Origin: JBDRNO01 sp043811005
GTDB taxonomy: Bacteria > Bacteroidota > Bacteroidia > NORP154
Assembly: GCA_043811005.1 (NCBI GenBank)
Contig: JBDRNO010000029.1
Span: forward strand, 1 to 27,495
Reading direction: 5' to 3'
Length of the DNA: 27,495 nt
Positions within the stretch are counted from its first letter, which is position 1. Each line of letters begins with the position of its first letter. The position numbers and the translations under genes are program-made. Below are positions 1 through 7,659 of the stretch, in pieces. The notes below the pieces were generated by a model. That model saw nothing but the letters and a program-made list of their open reading frames with translations, did not search any database and had not been told where the DNA came from.

Positions 1-436
1 CACAATGCTCAAAAACTCAATGACCAAAACTGTTTCGGTCATTTGATAATTGATATTTGGAATTTATTTGTGATTTGTCATTTGTGATTTGGTGCTTCAT
101 TTTATGCAAACCTTGATTTTATGGACAGACTCTAATTAGTCCCTTATTAAAGTCATTACTAACAACATGATAATTCAAAGCACCAAATAACAAGCGCCAA
201 ATCTCAAATAAATTACAATGACCAAAATTCAAAATCCAAAACGAAAGATTCGGAAAAGATAAGCATTCCTGCTTTGCAAACGATGTTGCTTTTTAAAAAA
301 CTAACGTAGTTTTGGTCATTATTTCATTGAAATTGTGAATTTATTTGTGATTTGTAATTTGGGATTTGTGATTTTTAAATATTCTCCATCTGAAAAGGTG
401 GCTTTTCCAATCCATACCTTGGGAAAACGTAGTTCA
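1..436. repeat. AT-rich intergenic repeat region downstream of priA
   Basis: No convincing gene lies here. The stretch is built from short related units: TTTATTTGTGATTTG occurs near 63 and again near 340, AATGACCAAAA near 19 and 217, and its reverse complement TTTTGGTCATT near 310. An 11-bp perfect inverted pair, ATTTGGTGCTT (87-97) and AAGCACCAAAT (178-188), encloses about 80 bases. Unit lengths and spacings are irregular, so this is not a CRISPR array. It resembles the dispersed noncoding repeats common in Bacteroidota intergenic DNA. That comparison is from memory and no search was done. Confidence 0.55.
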
Positions 437-2959
437 TTACATCGGATCCACATCCACCTGAACTCTTACTGACTTATATGTTGCCGTTATCTTAAAGCCG
501 TTAATAATTTCCGTTAATATATTTTTTGCCTTGCTACCTGATGCTTCTTTTTCAAGCTTTATCAATAATTTTTTCAAATATTGACTTTTCACCCTTCCCA
601 CAACAGGGGATACAGGACCCAACACTCTCTTGCCAAACTTCCTCTTCAATTTCATGCACAGTTCAGTTGCACTTTTATCCAGTAGTTTATAATTTTTATG
701 CTTTAGAGTTATTTCAATTAAGCGGTAATAAGGCGGGTATTTGAATTTTTCTCTCTGCACGATCTCATTTTCATACATACATTGATAATCGTTATTGACA
801 ACATTTTGCACAATTGAATGAGCGGGATTGTAAGTTTGAACGACCACCTTTCCCCTCTTTTTTTTTCTTCCTGCCCTACCGCTAACTTGTGCCATCAATT
901 GAAAGCTGCGTTCAAACGATCTAAAATCCGGGAAGTTGAGCATGGTGTCAGCATTCAAAATTCCTACTACACTAACATTGTCAAAGTCCAGCCCTTTGGT
1001 TATCATCTGCGTTCCAACCAATATGTCAACCTTTCCGGTCTCAAAATCATTTATGATGCTTTGATAGGCGTATTTTGAACGCGTTGTATCCAGATCCATC
1101 CTTGCAATTTTTGCATTGGGAAAATAGATTGCCAGTTCTTCCGCTATCTTCTCTGTTCCAAATCCTTTGGTCAGCATGTTGGTATCTCCACAAGCGGGAC
1201 AGTTTTCAGGTATTTTTTTGGAATACCCGCAATAGTGGCAATTTAGACGGTTAAACAGCTTATGGTATGTAAGACTCACATCACAATAAATACAATGTGG
1301 TATCCATGCACAAGTGCCGCACTGTAAAAAAGGAGAAAATCCTCTCCTGTTTTGAAAAAGTATAGCTTGTTCGGAATTTGCAAGTGATTGCTGTATTAGC
1401 TCCAGCAAAAAAGGTGAAAAATGCGATTTCATCCTTCTTTTCCTGCTTTCTTCTTTGATATTAACAAGAATTATTTCAGGCATTTGCATTTCACCGTATC
1501 TTTCCATGATCTCAACCAACCCGTATTTACCGCTTTCAACATTGTAATAACTTTCTAATGAAGGAGTAGCGGAGCCCAATAATGTTTTTGCTCTATGCAG
1601 GTGAGCCAGGTAGATTGATGCATCACGTCCATTGTATCTCGGTGAGGGGTCTATCTGTTTATAAGAGTTTTCGTGCTCTTCGTCCACTATTACCAGTCCC
1701 AGGTTATCGTAGGGCAGGAAAATCGCTGAACGTGCACCTAAAATGATGTCATAAGTATTATTTGAGACCGATGCGGTTTCAAAAACCGCATCGGTCTGCT
1801 TCGCATTCTTTTGAACCGAGTTCCATATCTCCACACGTTCATTATCATTGAATTTTGAATGATAAACGCCTATTTTATTTCCAAAATGTTTTTCCAGCCG
1901 GTTGATGATTTGTGTTGTTAAGGCAATTTCCGGAAGGAGATACAACACTTGCTTACCCTTTTTCAAAGTTTCTTCAATGAGTTTAATATATATCTCCGTC
2001 TTGCCGCTCGATGTAACGCCATGCAGTAATACAACGTCTTTTTCAATAAACTCCTTTTTTGTTTTCTTAAGAGCCGCTTTCTGCGACTTATTTAATTTAA
2101 CCTGTCTTTTTGGTTGTTTTATTTTTTGAAGATCAATATTCAACCTGCCGATCTCCTTTTGATAGATTTCAAAGATTCCTTTTTTAATAAGTTGTTCCAA
2201 TGTGTTTGATGAAACATTTACACTTTTTAATAGCGTTGGTCTATTGATCTCAACAGTTTTTTTGGAATATTTTTTAGAAAGCCCTATATAAGACATCAAC
2301 AATTCCAATTGTTTAGGCGCCTTTTCAAGTTTGTCAAAAGTGTCTCTTAAAGCATCCTCATTACTAACTTGTCCGGTTAATCGAACACAGGTTTCCATTT
2401 TAGGTTTATAGCGGTTTATCAATTCTTCCTGAACCAATACCACTTCTTTTTCGATCAATGATTTGATATAGGGGAGGATGGTTATTTGACCTAAAACTTT
2501 AGCTGCTTGATCAATTGACAGGACACTTTGCAATTCCAGGGCTTCAACGATCATATATTCTTTATCATTCAATATTGAATAGTCGCCTGAGAAATCCGGG
2601 TTTAGCTCAAGCTTTGTTTCGCTGGCTAACTTGAGCCCTGAGGGAATTGCTGCGTTCATTACTTCACCCAGTGAACACATATAATATGATGAGATCCATT
2701 TCCAGTGCTTGAGTTGTTTTGAATTAATAACCGGTTCGGGATCGAGAACGGAAAGGATGTATTTAGCTTCATATTCAGCAGGCGCTTTCTGGTGGGTGTT
2801 CTCAATTATTGCAGCATAGATCTTTTTTTTTCCAAACTGAACCACTACTCTTTTGCCGATCTCGACAGTATCATTAAGCTCGAATGGAACACGGTAGGTA
2901 TATAGCTTGGGTAATGGAAGTGGTAAAATAACATCAACAAAAAGGGTTTTGTGTGCCAC
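437..2959 (-). CDS. priA: Primosomal protein N' (PriA), replication restart DNA helicase
   Basis: PriA is a superfamily 2 3'-to-5' helicase that recognises stalled forks and reloads the replicative helicase. The 840-residue product has an N-terminal fork-binding region, Walker A (GVTSSGKTEIY, around residues 314-324), the DEEH box (around 425), and a zinc-binding insert (about 545-605) with paired cysteines (CGTC, CIYC, CHYC, CPAC) typical of PriA. Motifs near GTQMITKGLDF and QVSGRAGR follow. Length is somewhat above that of E. coli PriA. The start is GTG at 2957-2959; no ATG lies shortly upstream in frame. Just before YDIILGARSAIF there are about a dozen extra residues encoded by a perfect hairpin (1765-1797), which look like an in-frame insertion. 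It appears to be a lone gene; pfp follows upstream on the same strand after about 100 bases. Confidence 0.96.
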   Translation of the reverse strand: MAHKTLFVDVILPLPLPKLYTYRVPFELNDTVEIGKRVVVQFGKKKIYAAIIENTHQKAPAEYEAKYILSVLDPEPVINSKQLKHWKWISSYYMCSLGEVMNAAIPSGLKLASETKLELNPDFSGDYSILNDKEYMIVEALELQSVLSIDQAAKVLGQITILPYIKSLIEKEVVLVQEELINRYKPKMETCVRLTGQVSNEDALRDTFDKLEKAPKQLELLMSYIGLSKKYSKKTVEINRPTLLKSVNVSSNTLEQLIKKGIFEIYQKEIGRLNIDLQKIKQPKRQVKLNKSQKAALKKTKKEFIEKDVVLLHGVTSSGKTEIYIKLIEETLKKGKQVLYLLPEIALTTQIINRLEKHFGNKIGVYHSKFNDNERVEIWNSVQKNAKQTDAVFETASVSNNTYDIILGARSAIFLPYDNLGLVIVDEEHENSYKQIDPSPRYNGRDASIYLAHLHRAKTLLGSATPSLESYYNVESGKYGLVEIMERYGEMQMPEIILVNIKEESRKRRMKSHFSPFLLELIQQSLANSEQAILFQNRRGFSPFLQCGTCAWIPHCIYCDVSLTYHKLFNRLNCHYCGYSKKIPENCPACGDTNMLTKGFGTEKIAEELAIYFPNAKIARMDLDTTRSKYAYQSIINDFETGKVDILVGTQMITKGLDFDNVSVVGILNADTMLNFPDFRSFERSFQLMAQVSGRAGRKKKRGKVVVQTYNPAHSIVQNVVNNDYQCMYENEIVQREKFKYPPYYRLIEITLKHKNYKLLDKSATELCMKLKRKFGKRVLGPVSPVVGRVKSQYLKKLLIKLEKEASGSKAKNILTEIINGFKITATYKSVRVQVDVDPM
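1765..1797. repeat. 33-bp perfect hairpin inside priA coding sequence
   Basis: The arms AGACCGATGCGGTTT (1765-1779) and AAACCGCATCGGTCT (1783-1797) are exact reverse complements of 15 bases, separated by the loop CAA. The element is 33 bp, so eleven codons, and keeps the priA frame open. It encodes roughly QTDAVFETASV on the minus strand, in a spot where PriA proteins normally run straight from a short variable loop into the conserved ILGARSA segment. Confidence 0.9.
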
Positions 2960-3065
2960 TTTTAATAATGCACTTAGGTTGCCAAAAATGACAACATGTT
3001 TTTGGTAAAATGTATTTTCCGCTTAATCAGCTTTTTAAAAAACAGAATTTGAAAAAATACAGAAA

Positions 3066-4271
3066 TTAAAACATATCTTCAAATTCCCTGAACGCCAGCG
3101 CTTCTTTCAGATTGTAAAAATCACTGCCCTTAGGGACATACCTGAGTTTTGTAAGAAGAGTTTTAGGATCAATCAGCTCTTCAAACGGAATAGCTTTTAT
3201 GTCGAAGTTGTCAGAAACAGAGACCATGTGTCCAAATTTCTTTTGTGAATATAGTTTATAGGCACCATGTCCCAGCATTGATCCCATTATAACATCAAAG
3301 CTTATAGGTGAGGCAGCTCTTGTTTCATAACCTACTTGTTTATACACGATCTTTATATTTCTCCCTGTTTTTTCCTTGAATTTTTCAACCGTTCTATCCC
3401 GGATTATCCTGCCGATTTGCACTTGCGCGAGTTTAATATTTCCGTGTCTGTCTTTTTCTTTTGGTATTAGGTTTTCGGGAAGTTTGTGTACCAATCCTTC
3501 AGAAACACAAATCACCCCAAATGGTTTTCCCATTTTTTGCCTGGAATTTATCAGATTAGCAAGATTTTCAGCCAGGTTATCCAGATCAAGTTCCCTGGAT
3601 TTAATATCTTCTGTTGATATCATCTTTATTGATTCTCCGGCAATTCCAGCAGCATAAGTGATCCAGCCCGACTTTCTGCCCATCATTTCTGCTATCACAA
3701 AAGCGTCTGTTGCCATTGCATCTGCCCGCAAGTTCAAAATTATTGATTTTGCAACATCAACAGCTGTCCAAAAGCCAAATGTCCAGGGAATTCCGTAGTA
3801 ATCGTTATCAATGGTTTTAGGAATATGAATCATATTTACTCCAAAATTTTTTAAAAAATTTGCTGTTTTAAGAGAATCATCACCTCCAATGGAAATTAAA
3901 GTTCCTATATTCAGATACTCAAGCCCATTCTTTATATTTTGCAGCTTTTTAATTTTATTTGGATCATTGAAATCCTCCATAGACTTAATATCTTTCCCGG
4001 GATTAGCCCTTGATGTTTTCAGATAGATTCCCGGGTGGTTCCTTATACTTGAGATCGCATGATCCATTTCAATAAAATGATTGTTTACATACAGGTTTGG
4101 GTTGGTTTTATCAAAGTTTTGTAAAAACTCATAGCCGTTGATAAAACCAATACACTTAATTGATTGATCCAAAAAACCCAATGCGCAGGCAGAAATTACA
4201 GTATTAGCACCTGGAGCAGGCCCTCCGGAAAAAATAATACCTGCCTTTTTTTTAGTAGAAATGTAAGTCAT
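3066..4271 (-). CDS. pfp: 6-phosphofructokinase family, probably pyrophosphate-dependent
   Basis: This 401-residue protein belongs to the PfkA family, which phosphorylates fructose 6-phosphate to fructose 1,6-bisphosphate in glycolysis. Visible motifs are the N-terminal GGPAPGANTVI loop, GGDDS (about residue 127), PKTIDNDYYG (about 152) and MGRKSGW. In ATP enzymes the first site reads GGDGS and the second GTIDND. Asp in the GGDD motif and Lys before TIDND are the classic marks of pyrophosphate-dependent enzymes, where the reaction is reversible. The phosphate donor is inferred from these two residues. The start is the ATG at 4271. It is divergent from the symporter gene with a 117-bp gap that holds a TATCTTTG box on this strand. 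Confidence 0.9.
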   Translation of the reverse strand: MTYISTKKKAGIIFSGGPAPGANTVISACALGFLDQSIKCIGFINGYEFLQNFDKTNPNLYVNNHFIEMDHAISSIRNHPGIYLKTSRANPGKDIKSMEDFNDPNKIKKLQNIKNGLEYLNIGTLISIGGDDSLKTANFLKNFGVNMIHIPKTIDNDYYGIPWTFGFWTAVDVAKSIILNLRADAMATDAFVIAEMMGRKSGWITYAAGIAGESIKMISTEDIKSRELDLDNLAENLANLINSRQKMGKPFGVICVSEGLVHKLPENLIPKEKDRHGNIKLAQVQIGRIIRDRTVEKFKEKTGRNIKIVYKQVGYETRAASPISFDVIMGSMLGHGAYKLYSQKKFGHMVSVSDNFDIKAIPFEELIDPKTLLTKLRYVPKGSDFYNLKEALAFREFEDMF

Positions 4272-4306
4272 AATATTATGTTTTTTAATTATTGTTTTTT
4301 TTATTA

Positions 4307-4314
4307 TATTTTTG
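4307..4314 (+). promoter_or_regulatory. Candidate -7 box for the symporter gene
   Basis: TATTTTTG matches the Bacteroidota -7 consensus TAnnTTTG and lies about 75 bases before the ATG at 4389. No TTG -33 element is found at 17-23 bases upstream, so this is only a partial match in T-rich DNA. Confidence 0.25.
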
Positions 4315-4324
4315 CTTCAAAGCT

Positions 4325-4332
4325 GCAAAGAT
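4325..4332 (-). promoter_or_regulatory. Candidate -7 box for the phosphofructokinase gene
   Basis: On the minus strand this reads TATCTTTG, a full match to TAnnTTTG, about 54 bases upstream of the start codon at 4271. The same octamer occurs at nearly the same distance from the GAPDH gene at the window end. No clear -33 TTG is present. Confidence 0.4.
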
Positions 4333-4388
4333 ATAAATTTACAGAAGTTTTTTAATTATCTTTATCTTAGCACGTTCTTAATATAATT

Positions 4389-6185
4389 ATGACTTTAGCT
4401 CTCCTCGACTGGACAATTATCATCCTTTTTCTTTTAGTCTCATTATTCATAGGACTGAGATACCGGGGAAGGGCGGGTAAAAGTATATCGGATTATTTTC
4501 TTGGTGGGAGGAATCTGCCATGGTATATTGCCGGCATATCAATGGTTGCAACAACATTTGCAGCCGACACTCCATTAGCAGTAACCGAACTTGTAGCTAA
4601 AAGCGGTATTTCGGGCAACTGGCTTTGGTGGAACATGCTTTTTGGCGGGATGCTGACCACATTTTTCTTCGCCCGGTTGTGGAGAAGGGCTAACATATTA
4701 ACCGAGCTGGAACTTATTGAGATTCGTTACAGTGGAAAGGAAGCTGCATTTCTGAGAGGTTTTAAAGCGGTTTATATGGGGCTTTTTATGAATTCATTGA
4801 TCATTGGTTGGGTAAATGTTGCAATGATAACCATTTTAAGAGTGTTTTTTAACATTCCCGAAAGTCATCTTTTATGGTATGTAGCAGGTATAATGGCAAT
4901 TGCTGTTGTATATTCAACCCTTTCAGGGCTATGGGGTGTGGTAATTACCGACATGATCCAGTTTTTTTTAGCCATGACAGGTTGTATCGTACTTGCCGTT
5001 ATTGTTGTAACGTCAGAAAAGATTGGCGGAATTTCCGGGTTGAAAGAGCAATTGCCTGAGCAGACCTTAAATTTTTTTCCGAATATAGGATCATCAGGCA
5101 AAGCTACTGATATTGCTTCTACATTAAGTATAAGCATAGGTGCATTTTTCGCATATATTACTGTTCAATGGTGGGCGAGCTGGTATCCGGGAGCAGAACC
5201 GGGAGGTGGAGGATATATAGCACAAAGGATGATGAGCACTAAAAACGAGAAACATTCAATTTTTGCAACCCTTTTTTTCCAGATAGCTCATTATTGCATA
5301 CGCCCCTGGCCCTGGATCATTGTAGGATTATGTTGTTTAGTACTTTATCCTGATTTAGCCATAGACGATAAGAAGCTTGGCTATGTAATGACAATGAAAG
5401 AATTTCTACCAGCCGGTTTGAAGGGTCTTTTATTGGCAGCTTTCATTGCAGCGTATTTAAGCACCATTTCAACCCAGATCAACTGGGGTGCGAGTTACTT
5501 AACAAACGATCTTTATAAAAGGTTCATCAAACCTCAGGATAAATTCACCGATGAGCAATCAGCACAAAAAAATTATGTGTTAATGGGAAGAATTTTTACG
5601 GTACTGATAATGGGAATTGCTCTTTATACAACTTCCAGAATTCAATCAATATCCGCAGTTTGGGTGTTTATCATAGAATGTGGTGCAGGGCTAGGGCTTG
5701 TGTTAATCTTGAGATGGTATTGGTGGAGAATTAATGCATGGAGTGAAATCACTGCTACAATCTCTCCTTTTGTTGGTTATGCTTTTGCGAAATATTTTTT
5801 AGAGTTACAATTCCCCAACAGCTTCTTTATTACAGTTGGTTTTACAACAATTTCATGGCTTCTTGTAACATTTTTAACTAAACCGACAAATTTAGAAATA
5901 CTGAAAAATTTTTACATAAAAGTAAAACCAGATGGGAAATGGTCAACTGTTAAAGAGCAATTAAACATCTCCAATCAACCCTGCCTCCCGGCAGGAGAGG
6001 CATCTCCCATATTCCATCTTCTCATCTGCTGGCTAAGCGCAATAGTGATGACCTATTCTATATTATTCTTTACGGGTAAATTGATTTTTCAGGAATGGCA
6101 GGATGCTGCAATTTATGGTGGAATTGCCATCTTTGCATTCTTTATTTTAAGATACTTTATTATACGAACGAAGATATTTGATTAA
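4389..6185 (+). CDS. Sodium:solute symporter (SSS family)
   Basis: This is a 598-residue multi-pass membrane protein of the sodium/solute symporter family, which couples Na+ entry to uptake of a solute. Near the N terminus it has the family signature: a first hydrophobic helix, then DYFLGGRNLPWYIAGISM followed by a T-rich helix with AADTP. About 13 hydrophobic segments follow. Sequence alone does not define the substrate; the family includes sugar, amino acid, vitamin and sialic acid carriers. The ATG at 4389 begins right before the first helix. Around residues 531-537, just before the last helices, the palindrome at 5980-5995 encodes an odd PCLPAGEASP stretch that looks inserted. The next gene starts 76 bases downstream and may or may not share a transcript. 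Confidence 0.92.
   Translation: MTLALLDWTIIILFLLVSLFIGLRYRGRAGKSISDYFLGGRNLPWYIAGISMVATTFAADTPLAVTELVAKSGISGNWLWWNMLFGGMLTTFFFARLWRRANILTELELIEIRYSGKEAAFLRGFKAVYMGLFMNSLIIGWVNVAMITILRVFFNIPESHLLWYVAGIMAIAVVYSTLSGLWGVVITDMIQFFLAMTGCIVLAVIVVTSEKIGGISGLKEQLPEQTLNFFPNIGSSGKATDIASTLSISIGAFFAYITVQWWASWYPGAEPGGGGYIAQRMMSTKNEKHSIFATLFFQIAHYCIRPWPWIIVGLCCLVLYPDLAIDDKKLGYVMTMKEFLPAGLKGLLLAAFIAAYLSTISTQINWGASYLTNDLYKRFIKPQDKFTDEQSAQKNYVLMGRIFTVLIMGIALYTTSRIQSISAVWVFIIECGAGLGLVLILRWYWWRINAWSEITATISPFVGYAFAKYFLELQFPNSFFITVGFTTISWLLVTFLTKPTNLEILKNFYIKVKPDGKWSTVKEQLNISNQPCLPAGEASPIFHLLICWLSAIVMTYSILFFTGKLIFQEWQDAAIYGGIAIFAFFILRYFIIRTKIFD
5980..5995. repeat. GC-rich hairpin inside the symporter gene
   Basis: CCTGCC (5980-5985) and GGCAGG (5990-5995) are perfect complements around TCCC. 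The element is GC-rich in an AT-rich gene and encodes PCLPAG in a cytoplasmic-looking linker before the terminal membrane segments. It resembles the GCCTGC…GCAGGC palindromes between genes at 17200-17216. Confidence 0.6.
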
Positions 6186-6261
6186 ATTTATTTTATTTCT
6201 TTCTTTGAGATTTGACATTTTTTTTATTACTTGCGGTCTTAATATAAAACAATATTTTGCC

Positions 6262-7164
6262 ATGAAGTATAATATAATAACTAACAGTATAAAAAGCATA
6301 CTTTTTATAGCGATAATATCATTTGCTATTGGTTGCACAAATGAAGAAGGAGTAAAAGAAACAACTGAGGACTTATTAGTAGTTGACAGTACTGCATCAT
6401 CGGTTTTGCAAGTTGGTAATGTAGTGTTTTCCATTCCTTCACCCATTCAAACTGCGGTATTGATTAAAGATGTGGGCGCTAATTATAATAAAGAGATGCT
6501 AAATCCCTCTGAAAATATATCTTATTATTCTACAAACTATCAAAAAGCCCTAAATCTCGGTATTTATGGAGCTGATCTTGGTTACGCATCCATTTATGAA
6601 CAACCTCAGGATGGGTTGAAATATTTAAACTCAGTAAAAAAGCTGGCGGATAATATCGGAGTTTCAGGTGCATTCAGTGCCGAGACGATGAAAAAGATCA
6701 CGGAATATCTAGGCAATACCGATTCTCTTTTGGGTATGGTATCTACCTGTTACCGTTCGGCTAATGCATTTTTAAAGGAAAACGACAGGGAGGATGTATG
6801 TGCATTGATCTTAGCCGGTGGCTGGATAGAAAGCATTTATTTTGTGACTCAAATTGCCGGCACAATGGATAACCAGAAAATTATTGACAGAATAGGTGAG
6901 CAAAAGAATACATTAGACAACCTAATTAAATTAATAGAACCTCATTATAATGATCCTCAGTTTACTGAGCTATTAGACCAATTATATGACCTGGCACTTG
7001 AATTTGACGATGTTGAGATCAAATTCATTTTTGAGAAACCAACTCATGATAATGATAATAAGATTACTACCGTTAATAGTCGTAGTGAAGTAATAATTTC
7101 TGATGAACAAATAAAAAGGATTTCTGAAAAAGTTTTTTCAATCAGGGAACAAATAATTGAATAA
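6262..7164 (+). CDS. Predicted lipoprotein, unknown function, ABC-unit partner
   Basis: The product is about 300 residues. It starts at the ATG at 6262, which gives a clean lipoprotein signal: a basic N terminus, a hydrophobic stretch and a lipobox FAIGC with Cys25. An upstream in-frame TTG at 6178 would overlap the symporter stop and bury the signal, so it is not used. The mature part is mostly helical and acidic, without cysteine-rich or catalytic motifs that I recognise; the segment around YYSTNYQKALNLGIYGADLG and a later LAGGWIESIYFV look conserved in character. It precedes a secreted small protein and a large ABC transporter on the same strand, which suggests an envelope role with the transporter. 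No function is assigned. Confidence 0.8.
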   Translation: MKYNIITNSIKSILFIAIISFAIGCTNEEGVKETTEDLLVVDSTASSVLQVGNVVFSIPSPIQTAVLIKDVGANYNKEMLNPSENISYYSTNYQKALNLGIYGADLGYASIYEQPQDGLKYLNSVKKLADNIGVSGAFSAETMKKITEYLGNTDSLLGMVSTCYRSANAFLKENDREDVCALILAGGWIESIYFVTQIAGTMDNQKIIDRIGEQKNTLDNLIKLIEPHYNDPQFTELLDQLYDLALEFDDVEIKFIFEKPTHDNDNKITTVNSRSEVIISDEQIKRISEKVFSIREQIIE

Positions 7165-7214
7165 TAGCTTCGCTATTTATTAAATTAAAAATTAATCCTG
7201 AACTTGTTTCAGGA
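7163..7214. repeat. Two small hairpins in the lipoprotein/small-protein gap
   Basis: The first is AATAGC (7163-7168) and GCTATT (7172-7177) with loop TTC, at the lipoprotein stop codon. The second is TCCTGAA (7196-7202) and TTCAGGA (7208-7214) with loop CTTGT, ending 13 bases before the next ATG. Neither is followed by a T-run typical of an intrinsic terminator on the plus strand. The second matches the core of a dispersed repeat I remember from other Bacteroidota. They could attenuate or process the operon transcript. Confidence 0.5.
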
Positions 7215-7227
7215 GAAAAGTAAAAAG

Positions 7228-7659
7228 ATGAAGACAATAATTAAATCAACATTCGCAACAGCTATCTGTGTAATCACATTAAATTTGTGTAATATGTGTT
7301 TTGCCCAATGTGATACAACAGCAAGCCTTTGTAATAACCATATTACAACAGACTTTATTTCTGATGGGCAGCAATACAGGGCATTATTACTAGGTGATGA
7401 AGTTGCTGAGTTTCACGCAACTTTTTTTGGAGGAAGCACATACAGAATTGCCGGTTGTAGCGGATTGACCGATGGTAATCTGATTTTCTCCTTATATGAT
7501 CCTGAACACAATCTTATATTTACCAATAACGATTATAAAAATACCCCATACTGGGATTTCAAATTTACTTCTACAATTGATTGTACAATTGAAGCTCAAT
7601 TAGAATCACTTACCCAATCTTCAGGTTGTGCAGTACTTTTAATTGGTTTTGAACGATGA
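7228..7659 (+). CDS. Small secreted protein, probable beta-sandwich, unknown function
   Basis: The ATG at 7228 gives a product of about 143 residues with an export signal (basic start, hydrophobic core, cleavage expected after CFAQ near residue 27). A TTG at 7204 is in frame but lies within a hairpin and would lengthen the basic region. The mature protein has several cysteines (including SLC, AGCSG, IDC and SGC) and beta-rich segments such as YRALLLGDEVAEFHATFFGG and YWDFKFTS. Its pattern loosely recalls pre-peptidase C-terminal-type beta-sandwich domains, but I do not recognise the family with certainty. Its last codons overlap the ABC transporter ATG by four bases (ATGA), so the two are almost certainly translationally coupled. 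This implies that it serves the transporter, for example as a periplasmic partner. Confidence 0.8.
   Translation: MKTIIKSTFATAICVITLNLCNMCFAQCDTTASLCNNHITTDFISDGQQYRALLLGDEVAEFHATFFGGSTYRIAGCSGLTDGNLIFSLYDPEHNLIFTNNDYKNTPYWDFKFTSTIDCTIEAQLESLTQSSGCAVLLIGFER

Noticed and set aside
1..436. CRISPR array
   Set aside because: Repeats are AT-rich, variable in length and in both orientations; no regular spacers and no cas gene.
4865..5137. Open frames inside the symporter, both strands
   Set aside because: They are shadows of a well-supported membrane protein with the family signature.
7163..7177. Intrinsic terminator after the lipoprotein gene
   Set aside because: The stem is only six pairs and AT-rich, and no T-run follows on the plus strand.
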